NCBI GenBank assembly: GCA_024663395.1
Contig: JANFAH010000018.1
Location: 1,240,001-1,304,000 of the forward strand
Direction of reading: 5' to 3'
From: Pisolithus tinctorius
Taxonomy: Eukaryota; Basidiomycota; Agaricomycetes; Boletales; Pisolithaceae
Length of the DNA: 64,000 bases
Shown here one piece after another: positions 1 to 12,345 of this stretch. Within the stretch, counting starts at the first letter, position 1. Every line of letters starts with the position of its first letter. The position numbers and the translations under genes were made by a program. The notes beneath the pieces were generated by a model. The model saw nothing but the letters and a program-made list of their open reading frames with translations. It was not told the origin of the DNA and made no database searches.

Positions 1-150
1 GGAAGAGGATGCGGTACTGATGGACATGTATTAGTCAGCAAGGGTGTCCGTGGGAAAGGTGTATTGCCGTGTCGTTCGCTCGCTTTGCTCTCTCTCAGCA
101 TTAGCACACTCGTCGCCTGATTGGCTGTCTGTCTCTGTCTCTCTCTTTTC

Positions 151-3100
151 ATGGCGAGGCCGACGTCCGTCGCGATGAGTCTGCAGCAGCTCGAGGGTGT
201 CGCCGACCTCTCCTCGCTGTCGCCTATCACAGACGACGCTGTCGTCGCTTGTCTCCGCGAACGCTTCATGGCGGACACCATCTACACCGCACTCGGCCCA
301 CCTGCGCTCGTCGTCCTCAACCCACACAAGTACGTCTCCTCGAACGCCGACTCCGTACTCCACAAGTATGCCGCAGAGTACCGCGACACTTCTCCGGGGA
401 AGTCCCGTCTGCCCCCCCACATCTTCCAGCTCGCCAACAACGCTTACTACCACATGCGGCGCACCGCACAGGATCAGTCCATTCTTTTTAGGTGTGTCTC
501 TCCCCCCTGCCTTTGCTGATCACTTGCTTATCCAAATCTAGCGGCGAAACTGCAAGCGGCAAGTCCGAAAACCGACGTCTCGCCATAAAAACCCTTCTCG
601 AACTCTCCGTCTCAAATCCCGGAAAGAAAGGCGCAAAACTCGTACATCAAGTCCCAGCTGCCGAGTTCGTCATCGAATCCTTTGGAAACGCCCGTACCCT
701 CTTCAATCCGAACGCTTCCCGCTTCGGGAAGTACACAGAGCTGCAGTTCACCGACAGAGGTCGCCTCTGTGGCATAAAGACCCTCGACTACTATCTGGAA
801 AGAAACAGGGTCGCCTCCATTCCTTCGGGCGAACGTAACTTCCACATCTTCTACTACCTCGTTGCCGGCGCCTCTCTGGAGGAGAGGCAACACCTTCATC
901 TCCAAGAAAAGGTACATTACCGGTATCTCGGTCAGCGCAGCGCAGGTGCTCGTCCCAACGCAGTTAGGGACGACGACGCACACCGTTTCGAACAACTCAA
1001 AGTCGCCCTCAAGACCATCGGTCTTTCCAAACGGCATGTCGCACAGACCTGCCAACTCATCGCCGCCATCCTCCATCTCGGCAATCTCGAATTTACAATC
1101 GACCGTGCTAGAGACGTCGACGCTGCCGTCGTCCGCAACGTAGATACCCTCGCCCTCGTAGCAGAGTTTCTCGGCGTGCAACCCTCGGCACTTGAGAACG
1201 CCTTATCATACAAGACCAAGCTGGTCAAGAAGGAACTCTGCACCGTCTTCCTCGACCCCGACGGAGCATCTGATAACAGGGACGACCTCGCCAAAACCCT
1301 TTATTCCCTGCTTTTCGCATGGCTCAACGAGCATGTCAACCAACGTCTCTGCAGAGACGACTTCGATACTTTTATCGGTTTATTCGATCTCCCCGGTCCA
1401 CAGAACATGACGGGCAGATCCAACTCGCTGGACCAATTCTGCATCAACTTCGCCAACGAACGACTCCACCATTTCATTCAACAACGGCTGTTTGAGTCCC
1501 ACGTCGACGAATACCAATCAGAAGGCATATCTAAATATGTCCCCCCCATTTCTTACTTCGACAACTCCGAATGCGTCCGACTCTTCCAGAACAAGCCCGG
1601 TGGCCTTATTCACATCATGGACGATCAAGCTCGCCGATCCCACAAGAAGACGGATCATACCATGGTCGACGCCTTCGCCAAGCGATGGGGCAACCATTCC
1701 TCCTTTAAACTAGGAAGTGGCTTGGATAGGTCTGGTTTCCCTACGTTCACCGTTTGCCATTTCAATGGCCCGGTGACATACTCCTCAGAGGCGTTTTTAG
1801 AGCGCAACCTCGATGCTCTTAACCCCGATTTTGTGGCTCTTCTTCGCGGCACGGCGGCCGGCGCTGGCCTCGGGGATGGTGCTGAAGGCGCGGGGTCCAT
1901 CAATCCCTTCGTCAAAGGTCTCTTCTCGGGGAAAGCCATTGCCACGCAGGCCCATCCTAAGAGCGAGGACATGATTGTTGCGGCCCAACAACCCGTCAAA
2001 CCCATGCGTGCTCCTTCCACCCGACGCAAAAATACTGTTCGTCGTATGCCCCGTGACAATGCTGCCACTGGCACGACTCCTCCCATCGTCGAAGAAGAAC
2101 GTGAGGACGAGGACGTCACTACTTCCCAGAACACAGGTACTCCGTGCGTCGCAGGTGAGTTCCGCGCCGCCCTCGACACACTCTTCGAGACGTTGGGGGA
2201 CACACACAATTGGTTTGTGTTCTGTATCAACCCGAACGACTCCCAACTTCCGAATCAGCTCGAGGGACGGTCGGTCAAAGGGCAGGTACGCAGCTCAGGG
2301 TTGGTCGAGGTTGCGAAGAGGAATGCATGTGTGTTTGAGGTCGGTATGGCTCCGGACGAGTTTTGTCAGAGGTATAGGGATCCGATGGGCAAGGTACTTC
2401 TTGGTGACGGAAATGAGACGCCAGCAGAACGCATTGAGAGGATGCGGGTGGCTTTGGGTCTTGGAGAGACTGATGTGGTTTTAGGACAACACAAGGTGAG
2501 AGTCTCCCACTTGGGTGTCAGAGGCAAGCTCAATATACACGCTCGCAGGTCTTCCTTTCACAAGCCGCTTTCCACGCGCTTGAAGACTATCTACGCGCAG
2601 CCGACGTCGAAGAACAGAAGCGCAACCGGATGCGCGAAGCAGAAGTAGAGGCTGGTCTCGATGCCCGATCTGGCGGCGATCCCTATGCCCCATACCTGAC
2701 CCCGTCCGCGGTCGGAGCCGATGAATCTGCCTACGCGAATGCGTACGGTGATCAGGCTCCACTCGTTGGTCGAGGCTCGTCTTTCCATCGGGAATACGAC
2801 GAAGAGTACGACGAAGCCAAGACGGTACAAAGCGACGAGTTCGATGGGAGGAGTCGACTGACAAGTGATCGCGACGATTCAAATTCGAATTATGGCACCG
2901 AGTCGTACGCGCCCTCTCGCAACATGTTCCACAATGCGGACAAGGAGGGATTGATGCCGAAGGAGACGCTGCCGGGGGAAATCTTAGAGGGCGAAACCAC
3001 CGAAATCGTCAAGGAGTCGTCTGCGCGGAGACGATGGGTAATGCTTTGCTGGATGTTAACCTGGTGGATTCCTTCTCCGTTCTTGAAGTGGTTCGGACGC

Positions 3101-6100
3101 ATGAAACGCGAGGACGTGCGGCAAGCGTGGAGAGAAAAGTTGGCCTTGAACATGGTCATCTGGCTAATATGTGCCTGTGCCGTATTTGTCATTGCCGTGC
3201 TGGGGTTGGTCATCTGTCCTACGCAGCATGTGTTCAGCACGTCGGAACTGGCGTCGCATTCGTATCAAAACAATCCAAATAACGTCTATACGTCAATTCG
3301 GGGAGAGGTCTTTGACTTGACCGCCGTGGCGGCGACGCATCAGCGTGTCGTCAGCGTGGTGTCGACGAAGTCTGTCCTCCAGTATGGTGGCATGGCTTCA
3401 GATGCAATTTTCCCTGTGCAGGTATGTGAGGTCATGTATCATAGTGTGATCCCCTCTGACATAAAGACATAGGTGAGCGCGCTATGTAACGGCGTCTCAG
3501 GTTCTGTGAGCCCCTGGGTGACGCTCGACTCCGCCAACAACACCGATCCCAATGCTCAGTACCACGACTTCCGTGCTTTTACCAATGACTCTCGCCCGGA
3601 CTGGTATTTCGAGAGCATGACGATCATGCGGTGGAATAATCGCGTTGGGTACGTCGGGTACACGCCTTCAGAGATTAAGGATATGGCCAATAGCGGATCG
3701 TCGGTCGGCATCCTCGATGGGTTGATCTATGATTTAACCACGTATCTCAATTATCCGCCTGCTGTCGTTACGCCTACCGGTACGCAAGCGGGCGGAAGCG
3801 TCGACACACAATTCATGAGTTCCACCATCGTCGATCTGTTCAAGATCAACTCCGGGCAGGATTTTACGAAGCAGTTTAACGATGGTCTTGGACTTGATTC
3901 TGCAACGCTCGAAAGCCAGAAGACGTGTCTTCGCAATCTATTCTTGATCGGTGCGGTCGACAATCGAAATTCGCCTCAGTGTCTGTTCTCGCAATATATC
4001 TTGCTCGTCCTTTCGGTTCTCATGGTCTCCATCATCGGGTTCAAATTCATCGCGTCGATCAATTTCGGGGCTGTTCGTGCACCCGAGGACCATGACAAGT
4101 TCGTGATTTGCCAAGTTCCGTGTTACACTGAAGGCGAGGCGTCACTTCGGCGTACGATCAATTCATTGGCCGTGCTCAAGTATGACGATAAGCGCAAACT
4201 GATCCTCATCGTGTGCGACGGGAACATCGTCGGATCTGGCAACGATCGCCCGACACCACGTATCGTGCTTGATATTCTGGGTGCTGACCCGAACTTGGAC
4301 CCTGAACCGCTCAGTTTTGTATCGATCGGCGAGGGCGCCCGACAGCACAATATGGCCAAAGTGTACTCGGGTCTGTATGAGTGTGCTGGACATGTTGTGC
4401 CTTACCTTGTGGTCGTCAAGGTCGGGAAGCCGACAGAGAGGTCACGTCCCGGAAATCGTGGTAAGCGTGATTCACAGATGGTGGTCATGCATTTCTTGAA
4501 CAAGGTACGTTGGTTCACGTTTATGCGAGTTTGTGGGCGCCGACAGCGGGTTTTTAGGTGCATTACAATACGCCGATGAATCCCCTTGAGCTCGAGATGT
4601 ATCACCAGATCAAGAACGTCATCGGTGTCAACCCGACATTTTACGAGTATCTATTTACCGTCGATGCAGATACGACTGCAGAGCCGTACGCACTTAACCG
4701 CCTCATTTCTGCGTAAGTCATGCCCTACTGCTTGGTAGGGGAATCGAGGAAACTGAGCGGCCGTAGGATGATCCACGATAAGAAAGTCCTTGGCGTGTGT
4801 GGTGAAACATCCCTTGCCAATGCCAAACAGTCGATTGTGACGATGATGCAGGTGCGTATAGTCCCTGCGATGTCTTTGTTTGGTGCAGGGGCTGAGGCCG
4901 GTTCGTTAGGTGTACGAGTACTTCATCTCCCATCACATGGCCAAGGCATTCGAGAGTCTGTTCGGCTCGGTCACTTGCTTGCCCGGTTGTTTCACCTTGT
5001 TCCGTCTGCGCACGCCAGACACGCACAAGCCCCTGCTCGTCTCCAATCAAATTACCCAAGATTATTCCCAGAACCGTGTCGATACCCTACACATGAAGAA
5101 CTTGCTACATCTCGGAGAAGATCGTTATTTGACAACCCTATTGCTCAAACACTTCCCAATGTACAAGACGCAATTTATCAGGGACGCTCATGCCGAGACG
5201 GTCGCTCCGGACGATTGGAAGGTTCTCCTCTCACAACGTCGTCGTTGGATCAACTCGACCATTCATAATCTTGGTGAACTCATGTTCCTGGATCAGCTTT
5301 GTGGTTTCTGTTGCTTCTCCATGCGTTTCATTGTCATGATGGATCTCGTATCGACGCTGATTCAGCCCGTCACTGTGGCATATGTAGGTTGATTCATTGT
5401 CCTTGGAGTGTGATGATGCTGATATGATTACAGATCGTCTACTTGATCGTGTCGGTCGTTTACGAGCACAATACCATCCCCTTCATCTCCCTTGTCATGA
5501 TTGCCGCGGTGTACGGCTTGCAAGCCTTGGTGTTCGTTCTGCGTCGCAAGTGGGACATGGTTGGATGGATGGTTTTCTATATCTTGGCCATCCCGATTTT
5601 CTCATTCATGCTTCCAATCTACTCGTTTTGGCGTATGGACGATTTCTCATGGGGTGCCACGCGTGTCGTACTGGGAGAATCTGGCAAGAAGATAATCGTT
5701 CACGTGAGTGGCTTGAGCTTGAATGCATTATGTCGCTGATCACTGTTATTGTGCGTTAGGATGAAGGCAAGTTTGATCCTCGCTCTATTCCTCTCAAGAC
5801 ATGGAACGACTATGTGCGTCGTCCTGCCATTCGTTTTGACAATAAAGGACTGACACCTTCCAGGAAAATGAGTTGTGGGACCGAGAATCCAATCACAGCA
5901 TCGGCTCTTGGGTACCTCCCACCCAATTCCGCAAGGAAGGATACGCAGAGTCTCGTACTGCATCCCTCTATGGCCACGAAACCTTCTACGAGCCTCGTAG
6001 CCAATCACCCGCTCCCTCGCAGTTTGGCGTACTCCCAGCCGGTATGCAATCTGGTCGCAATACTCCTCTGTCGATGGCGATGTCGCATATGCGCCCTATG

Positions 6101-6385
6101 AGCGAAGTCGGAATACTACCTCAACAGACGTTCTCAAGACCCCCCACAACTTATTTGGACATGTCAATACCAATGACGCAGGAGATGGACTTTGGACCTG
6201 TGGCGCCAAGCGATGTTGACCTGGAGCGTGCTGTTCAGAATATTTTACGGACTGCAGACCTGAACACCGTCACGAAACGCGAGGTTCGACGCCAACTGGA
6301 GGAGCAGTTTGGGACGGATTTAACGGCACGTAAAGCAATGATCAATGCCGCCATCGATCGCACCCTGCTCGAGAGCCAATCGTGA
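151..6385 (+). CDS. Chitin synthase with N-terminal myosin motor-like domain (class V/VI type)
   Basis: Membrane enzyme that polymerises UDP-N-acetylglucosamine into wall chitin. Ten exons fit in frame: 151-491, 542-2495, 2549-3421, 3473-4504, 4558-4712, 4767-4851, 4910-5383, 5434-5703, 5760-5813 and 5864-6385, giving about 1,919 residues, the usual size of the class. In order: a myosin-like domain with P-loop GETASGKS near residue 115 (exon 1/2 junction); a membrane segment near 965-990; a cytochrome-b5-like stretch; a further membrane segment near 1231; the glycosyltransferase 2 core with VDADT (about 1434), CGET, and catalytic QRRRW (about 1588); a cluster of C-terminal membrane segments; and a DEK C-terminal-like domain in the last 60 residues. 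The start at 151 is the first ATG in frame; 175 is also possible. All splice joints preserve frame. The motor domain is known in this family to help deliver or hold the enzyme at growth sites. The gene looks intact. Confidence 0.95.
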
Positions 6386-6819
6386 TGACATTAAATCACC
6401 TGAATATTTTTGCAATAATGGACTACGTGGACTGGATTATTTAGCTTGTTTGTGAACAGTCCGTACATGTCCATGATCCCTCTGACTCACCCCATCGTCG
6501 CCGACCTTATACGCCGCTTTTACTGGCTGCTGATCGTTTTCTACAGTCTCTCGTTTTTCCCCCTCCTTAGCATATTGACATTCTCGTTGAACGCTTTTCT
6601 TTCTCTCATTAGTGATATTCTCTCTACTCTCGTTCTCGTTCTTTTACCATCGGACTTGCATTTACATCTCATGTGTTCTACCTACAAGGATTGAATAAAT
6701 TAGAACTCGAGCCTATTCCATGCTATCCAACTAGAAATGTGGCTGTGCCAAGATGATGGCCAGCTGAGAGGCTACAAGTGCAAAACCATTGTCGACAAAA
6801 CCACTTCCCAAAGGTCAAC
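6386..6819. other. Intergenic: chitin synthase 3' flank and CCT3 promoter region
   Basis: Pyrimidine-rich stretches and short open frames only. I see no supported gene here. It must hold the end of the chitin synthase transcript and the promoter of the chaperonin gene, which starts at 6820. Confidence 0.5.
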
Positions 6820-8838
6820 ATGCAGGCAGGCGGACAGACACCCGTGTTTGTGATGAGTACGAGCTTTTAGTACTGTGTCTTGAGCGTCCGTGCTAACGCG
6901 AACACAGACGCTGCCCCCGAGAGGCAGTCGGGGAGAAAGGCACAGATCTCAAATATCACGGCGGCCAAGGTACTGCGTAAACTCCTCGTGTTCTCGATGC
7001 ATATTCTCTGACGTAACGTCCCAATTTCAACGTAGACCATCGCCGATGTCATACGAACATGTTTGGGACCGAAAGCCATGCTTAAGATGATCTTAGATCC
7101 TATGGGTGGAATCTTGTGAGGAGTCCTGTTGATGGCTCGCGGAACTGTTCATTTACGCATCTTCACTAGACTTACAAACGATGGAAACGCCATCCTTCGC
7201 GAGATCGACGTAGCACACCCCGCAGCAAAAAATATGATCGAACTGAGTAGGACCCAGGACGAGGAATGCGGCGATGGTACCACCGAGCGTCATCATTCTG
7301 GGTACGTACCACCATGATCATATTTCTAAATCCTGCTTAGTGCGTCAGCGGGTGAGATTCTTGCACAGTCGCTCGCGCAGCTCGAACGTGATATTCACCC
7401 CGTCGTGATCATTTCCGCTTACAACAAGGCACTCAAAGAGGCACTGGAGATCGTCAAACGTATCTCGATCCCAATTAACACGAACGATGATGAGGAAATG
7501 TTGTCCCTCATCAAAACGTCGATCGGGACGAAATTTGTTGCGCGCTGGTCTGACCTCATGTGCCGCCTGGCGTTACAAGCTGTCCGCACTGTCGCGGCTG
7601 AAGAAAATGGACATCAAACTGTCGATATCAAGCGCTATGCTCGCGTAGAGAAGATTCCAGGAGGGTCCATCGAGGAATCCAGAGTGTTGGATGGCGTCAT
7701 GCTCAACAAGGATATCACGCACCCGAACATGCGACGACGGATAAAGAATCCACGTATCGTTCTCCTTGACTGCCCGTTGGAGTATAAGAAGGGAGAGAGC
7801 CAGACCAATATGGAATTCTCGAAGGAGACGGACTGGGCCCGTGCGCAGGAGATCGAGGAAGAACAGGTTATCGCACAGTGCAAGCGGATTCTGGAGTTCA
7901 GGCCTGACCTTGTCATCACGGAAAAGGGTATCTCAGGTGAGACTTTTATCATTCCCTCGAGGTACCTCCCATAAATACCATATTAGATATCGCGCAGCAC
8001 GTCTTCGAGCGTGCCAATGTGTCTGCTATTCGTCGCGTCCGCAAATCTGACAACAATCGCATCGCCTTGGCTGTCGGTGCCACCATAGTCAACCGCGTAG
8101 AGGACCTCCGGGAAGCTGACGTCGGAACGAAATGTGGCCTGTTCCACATCGAGAAAATAGGTGACGAGTGAGTCGTACCCCGGTGTGAAGTCACCAAGAA
8201 GACTTAAAACTTGCACTCGTTCTTCAGATACTTTACCTTCCTTACCGAATGCAAGAACCCAAAGGCGTGCACTATTCTCCTTCGCGGTCCCTCCAAAGAC
8301 ATCCTCAACGAAATCGATCGTAACCTTGCCGATGCGCTCTCCGTCGCACGCAACGTTTACTTCGAACCCACACTCGCACCAGGTGGCGGTGCGACTGAAA
8401 TGGCGATTTCAGTCGGACTGCATACGAAGGCACGTAGCGTAACTGGTGTTGAAGGATGGCCATTCCGCGCCGTCGCTGATGCCATGGAGGTCATCCCACG
8501 GACCCTCGTGCAGAATGCGGGTGGAAATGCGATTAGAGTATTGACGGAGCTGAGGGCGAAGCATGCAATGGGAGAGCATTCGTGGGGCATCAATGGTGAA
8601 ACGGGAAAGATTGTAGACATGAAGAAGTATGGGCTATACGAAAGCGCTAGTGTCAAGGTCCAAACATTTAAAACGGCCATTGAGGTGAGCCATTCGCAGT
8701 TGAGGCACCTTGCATGAAACGTGACGATTATCCCAGGCTGCTCGAATGCTGCTTAGAGTAGACGACGTCGTTCAGGCCACTCGGAAGGATCGCGATCGAG
8801 AACCACAAGGACCGCCCCCTGAAGAAATGGAAGGATAA
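6820..8838 (+). CDS. cct3: T-complex protein 1 subunit gamma (CCT3 chaperonin), with a one-base frame break near 7285
   Basis: Subunit of the eight-membered cytosolic CCT/TRiC ring that folds actin, tubulin and WD40 proteins using ATP. Exons: 6820-6856, 6908-6969, 7036-7115, 7170-7301, 7349-7936, 7987-8167, 8228-8684 and 8737-8838. The protein starts [12 protein letters not shown] and carries [30 protein letters not shown], the apical-domain region, and GGGATEM. Removing one base near 7285 gives exactly 546 codons (545 residues), the usual family length, and restores SVIILAGE after GDGTT. As written, the frame after GDGTT reads ERHHSG instead. Using an acceptor at 7340 rather than 7348 would put the frame right again at the price of a changed ATP-site loop. 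So this is either a sequence error, a damaged allele, or a compensated frameshift. The rest of the gene is well conserved. Confidence 0.93.
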
Positions 8839-9122
8839 AAGCGATCACACCCTTGCACGCTAGACCTAAAAAAAAGCTGACATATGTCTGCATAGTATAC
8901 ATATATACAGAGTTTTCCTTAGGCACCAGAAATACTGCGACACCATAATACGACACGTGGTGCAAGGTCACGAAGTTATACAAATAACAGTCGTCGCGTC
9001 ATGTTCGCGAGAGCGCAGAGTAATTAGGCATCCAGTATGCTCTGCGAAGTTTATTCCTCTGCAGTGACAAGGTCTGGTCCGTTTCCTATCCTGGCGAGGC
9101 ACGGGCACGGGTTTGCAAGTTG
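8839..9122. other. Convergent 3' intergenic region
   Basis: Lies between the tail ends of the plus-strand chaperonin gene and the minus-strand ERT1 gene. It is richer in A and T than its neighbours, and I see no coding signal in it. Confidence 0.5.
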
Positions 9123-10880
9123 TCAGCACTTGATAAAGTTACCAACGATCATGGTAGGGATTCCCCACTTGTCTCTCCGAATAGTAAACGAAAAGCAGCA
9201 GTTCACGTGCCCTTCTTCGCTCGGGCCGTCCTCGTCGTTCTTCTTGCGCTTCGAGGAATGGGTGTTAATGACGGGCTTATACCGTAACACACACGACGTG
9301 AGCACTGCCTTCTGAGTGGTATCGAAGGCAACATGTCCGTATTTCTAGGTCGAGTTAGGCAAACCTCCCAACAAACACTTCCTTGATACTTACCTCCCAA
9401 TAATTGACAGCGGATTCCTCAGCCATAAGCTCGTAAATGCAGAGTCGGCCCTGTAGACCGTTAGCGGGAATGAAGTGAACGGAATGAACCCACCCACATC
9501 GCGCATCATGTAGCCATCCACACCAACGAGTTCAGAAAATTCGCGGTTTCCCTTGTATATTTCACCCGTACGGCGCCATAAACAAGCTGGAACGCCCATC
9601 GCGGAGAAGACGCGGTCATAGTCTAATAACAATCGCTCGAAGGCTTCTTCAATGAAAACGAGGTCCTGACAAATGATTTCATATCATTTCGGATAGGCAC
9701 GTAGATTCAAACATACAATGTCTCGTAGAGACTGCGCTACGGCCTAGGAGAAAAGTCACGGTCAGTGGAACGTGCAGAGTGTTGTGACCTACCCTGAACT
9801 TGGGACGAAGAACAGATAGAGGCTGTAGTATCTGCTGCTTAGACTGTTTCGACACGCTTGAGATAGACAAGTAATGTGAAATGCTAGTGTCAAGAGTGGA
9901 CGGATGACCCTTACTTCCTATCCATCCAGACTGATAAGCGTGCATAGCCCTTGACGTAGTCGTACGGCTTGAGCAGACCTGCCTCATACTTGCTTTGAAT
10001 GACGCGATTCAAGCGCTCATCTCTCGTTCCCGGTTCCTGATCGGCAGCAGTGAGAAGAAATTTCTCCGCTTTGGTCGCAGATGGGAGTAAAGGGGGTACT
10101 GGCTCTTCTTCTTTCAGCGGATCAGGGGGAGGTGCCGGATTGGTCGCGTTATCTGCTGAGGGAGGAGCCGTAGTGACGTATGTACTGCTCATGGTCTCCG
10201 GCGACGTGTTGGGGAAAGATGACAGAGACGGTGTGACTGCCTGTGGCGGTGGAGTGAAGAATGAACCGTCGTCAAGTGTTTCCAAAAAGTCCCTAGAAGC
10301 ATCATATGTCGAGGATACAATACAAAACACAGAATACGGACGTGAGGACGGAGAACTCGTTGCCAAGTGTCTCGGGTTGGTATAGAAAAGTATTTTGAGG
10401 GACATTCATCGACCAGGACGTGCTCGTTGATTGGGGAATAGCAGGACTTGGGTATACTGACTCTGTCAATCGTACTAAGCATACATCAACTGTGAAACAG
10501 CAGGAACCGCACGAGGAAGAGGTTGTGATGGTTCTGTGCTGGTAGGTGTCACAGCTTCGGGTTTCGCAGTTGCTTTTGGTGGGCGCTGTTCATCATGGCA
10601 TAGATGGCCAATCTCACGTTTGATACTGCAGGATAGAAGTGAATCTCCAGAGCATGCGGTGCACTAAAGTCATACTCACCATCGTTGGCAAGGCCTACCT
10701 TCGTCGCATGTCATATGACTTCGACGGCAGTATAGACATGCATGGTTGACTTTTCTCCTCTTTGTCTTTTTCTTCTTTCCCTGCGTCGTCGTCCGGTGCG
10801 AACTGTTGTTCTGGCTCCCGCCGAGATGGGGCGCTGGACGTCTGCGGCATCGAATACGGCTGGGTTACAAAGGTTGCCAT
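9123..10880 (-). CDS. ert1: ERT1/AcuK-type zinc-cluster transcription activator of gluconeogenesis
   Basis: Nuclear regulator of gluconeogenic and non-fermentable-carbon genes. Reading leftward from 10880: MATFVTQPYS start; a basic run KKKKTKRRK; a Zn2Cys6 cluster C-x2-C-x6-C-x5-C-x2-C-x8-C (HACLYCRRSHMTCDEG then RPCQRC), split by an intron before IKREIGHLC; then NTFLYQPETLGNEFS, DFLETLDDGSFF, a proline-rich linker, YVKGYARLS, QQILQPLSVLRPKFR, and a PAS-like region from LLDYDRVFSAMG through GEIYKGNREFSELVG to GRLCIYELMAEES, ending FTIRRDKWGIPTMIVGNFIKC. Exons seen clearly at the 3' side: 9123-9344, 9394-9450, 9498-9665, 9717-9743, 9793-9883, 9915-10292, 10342 upward. The N-terminal frame and the zinc-cluster frame differ, so a short intron or an indel lies near 10770-10840. 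The 31-base intron at 9884-9914 is unusually short. Confidence 0.9.
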
Positions 10881-11340
10881 GATCCCACCTACTACGATGT
10901 GCCAAAGATGTCAATTACTTTGTGTGTCTGGTTTACAACGCAAATCGATTCGCTGGCAATGTGTGCCAAGTTTATAGGCCGTGGGTGCAAGTGCGATCTA
11001 GACAATGTCGACGCGATGGCGTCGTCGGATCCAAAGACTCTCCGCCTGGACCCCGGCCACCAGTCTGACATGTCCGTCCGATCAGCAGAAGCTCAGGTGC
11101 ACTGCGCTGCAGCCGCGATACCATGTGTAATGATATTGTAGTATGTATTACTTTCCTCCATGCCTCGTGGGTGAAAAGCGTGCAAAGTTATAGTTATCTA
11201 TGGAGTTGCCACGAAAGAATCGGGAGGGTCAAGAGATCAGCCAATAGTAATTGAGACATATATCCATCCCTCGATTGCTTCGTGGCGAATCATAACAGGC
11301 CATTCAGCCGATCGCCCTTCTACTTTGAAATGAGTTAACG
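10881..11340. other. Intergenic, no supported gene
   Basis: Upstream of the ERT1 start on the minus strand, so it should contain that promoter. Short open frames here do not resemble any family I know and show no convincing splice pattern. Confidence 0.4.
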
Positions 11341-12080
11341 TCAACGCCCACAGGTCAAAACTGATTTCCTTGTGACGTATAACCACATTACCTTCTCATT
11401 CCAACCGCAGGCGGGGCTGCAGTAGCTGGAGGTTGTCCAGCCATCTCTAACCGACCTACGGAGCTTCGAGCTCGGATAAAGGTATGGCGCACCTTGAATG
11501 CGGATCTGATCGAAGAGTTCGTGGCCACGGCAACAGCCAGGGTTGGGATCGACGGGAACTTTTATGCATGCGCCTCCATGCCGTATAATGGCGTGGACAT
11601 GAGAGAAGGCCGAGAGCGAGACCCAGTATACATACCTCCACAATGATGGTAGAACAAGTCAGGTGGCTAGATTTTAGCACCAGCAATGATCATGTATCCA
11701 GAGAGAACGGGATATACATACATACTCAGTCAAGGGTACTCACTTTTTGAGAGAAGCTTGGCGACATTCGAAGTGGTAGTCAACCTTGAGTTTCTTTGGG
11801 TGAAACGTCATTACGGCTACTACTGGCACTGTATATTCCACGCGGGATGGCAAGTTGTTCCCGGTGGTGATCACATCCATGCCCTATGAGGCCCAGCACA
11901 CGTCGCGAGGCATACTGGTGACGGCGATCGCGCGAGTCTGCTCACCAACTTGGGAAGCTGCCAGCTCACCGCTAGTCAATATTAATTGGTTTGCAAGTGT
12001 GTGCTTCTTCAGCGATGTCTGTAAGGAGGGGGTAATAGCTCCGCGGACCAACACGTACTATCGGGCAAGCATCATGCACA
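11341..12080 (-). CDS. Possible small spliced gene, function unknown
   Basis: Weak call. On the minus strand, plausible exon pieces appear in order: one encoding YYPLLTDIAEEAHTCKP (about 12000-12050); one starting MDVITTGNNLPS and reading through VMTFHPKKLKVDYHFEC (about 11755-11885), followed by a good GTGAGT donor; and one reading SAFSHVHAIIRHGG with VPVDPNPGCCRGHELF (about 11510-11620), followed by GTGCGC. The pieces have the codon use of real exons but I cannot close a complete frame, and I do not recognise the family. The exact start and end are guesses. Confidence 0.3.
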
Positions 12081-12345
12081 CTCCCACGTGACCTAACTCT
12101 CCCAATACCACTGCGACAACGGCCTGGCCAAGTATGTAGTCGATCATCTGCTGCGACAGTCCACTAACATGTACTGATAGCGTGTACTCCGATCTCCATC
12201 AGTATGAAAGGCCCCGAAAATCCTGATGGAATGAATCGCTACGAGCCTGTTAAATTGCTTCGGGCTTTCTTTGCCGTCAACCGTCTCTAGTACTTAAGGA
12301 GGAGGGGAACGATGGTACAATACGTGGATTTCGTGCTACGAACCT

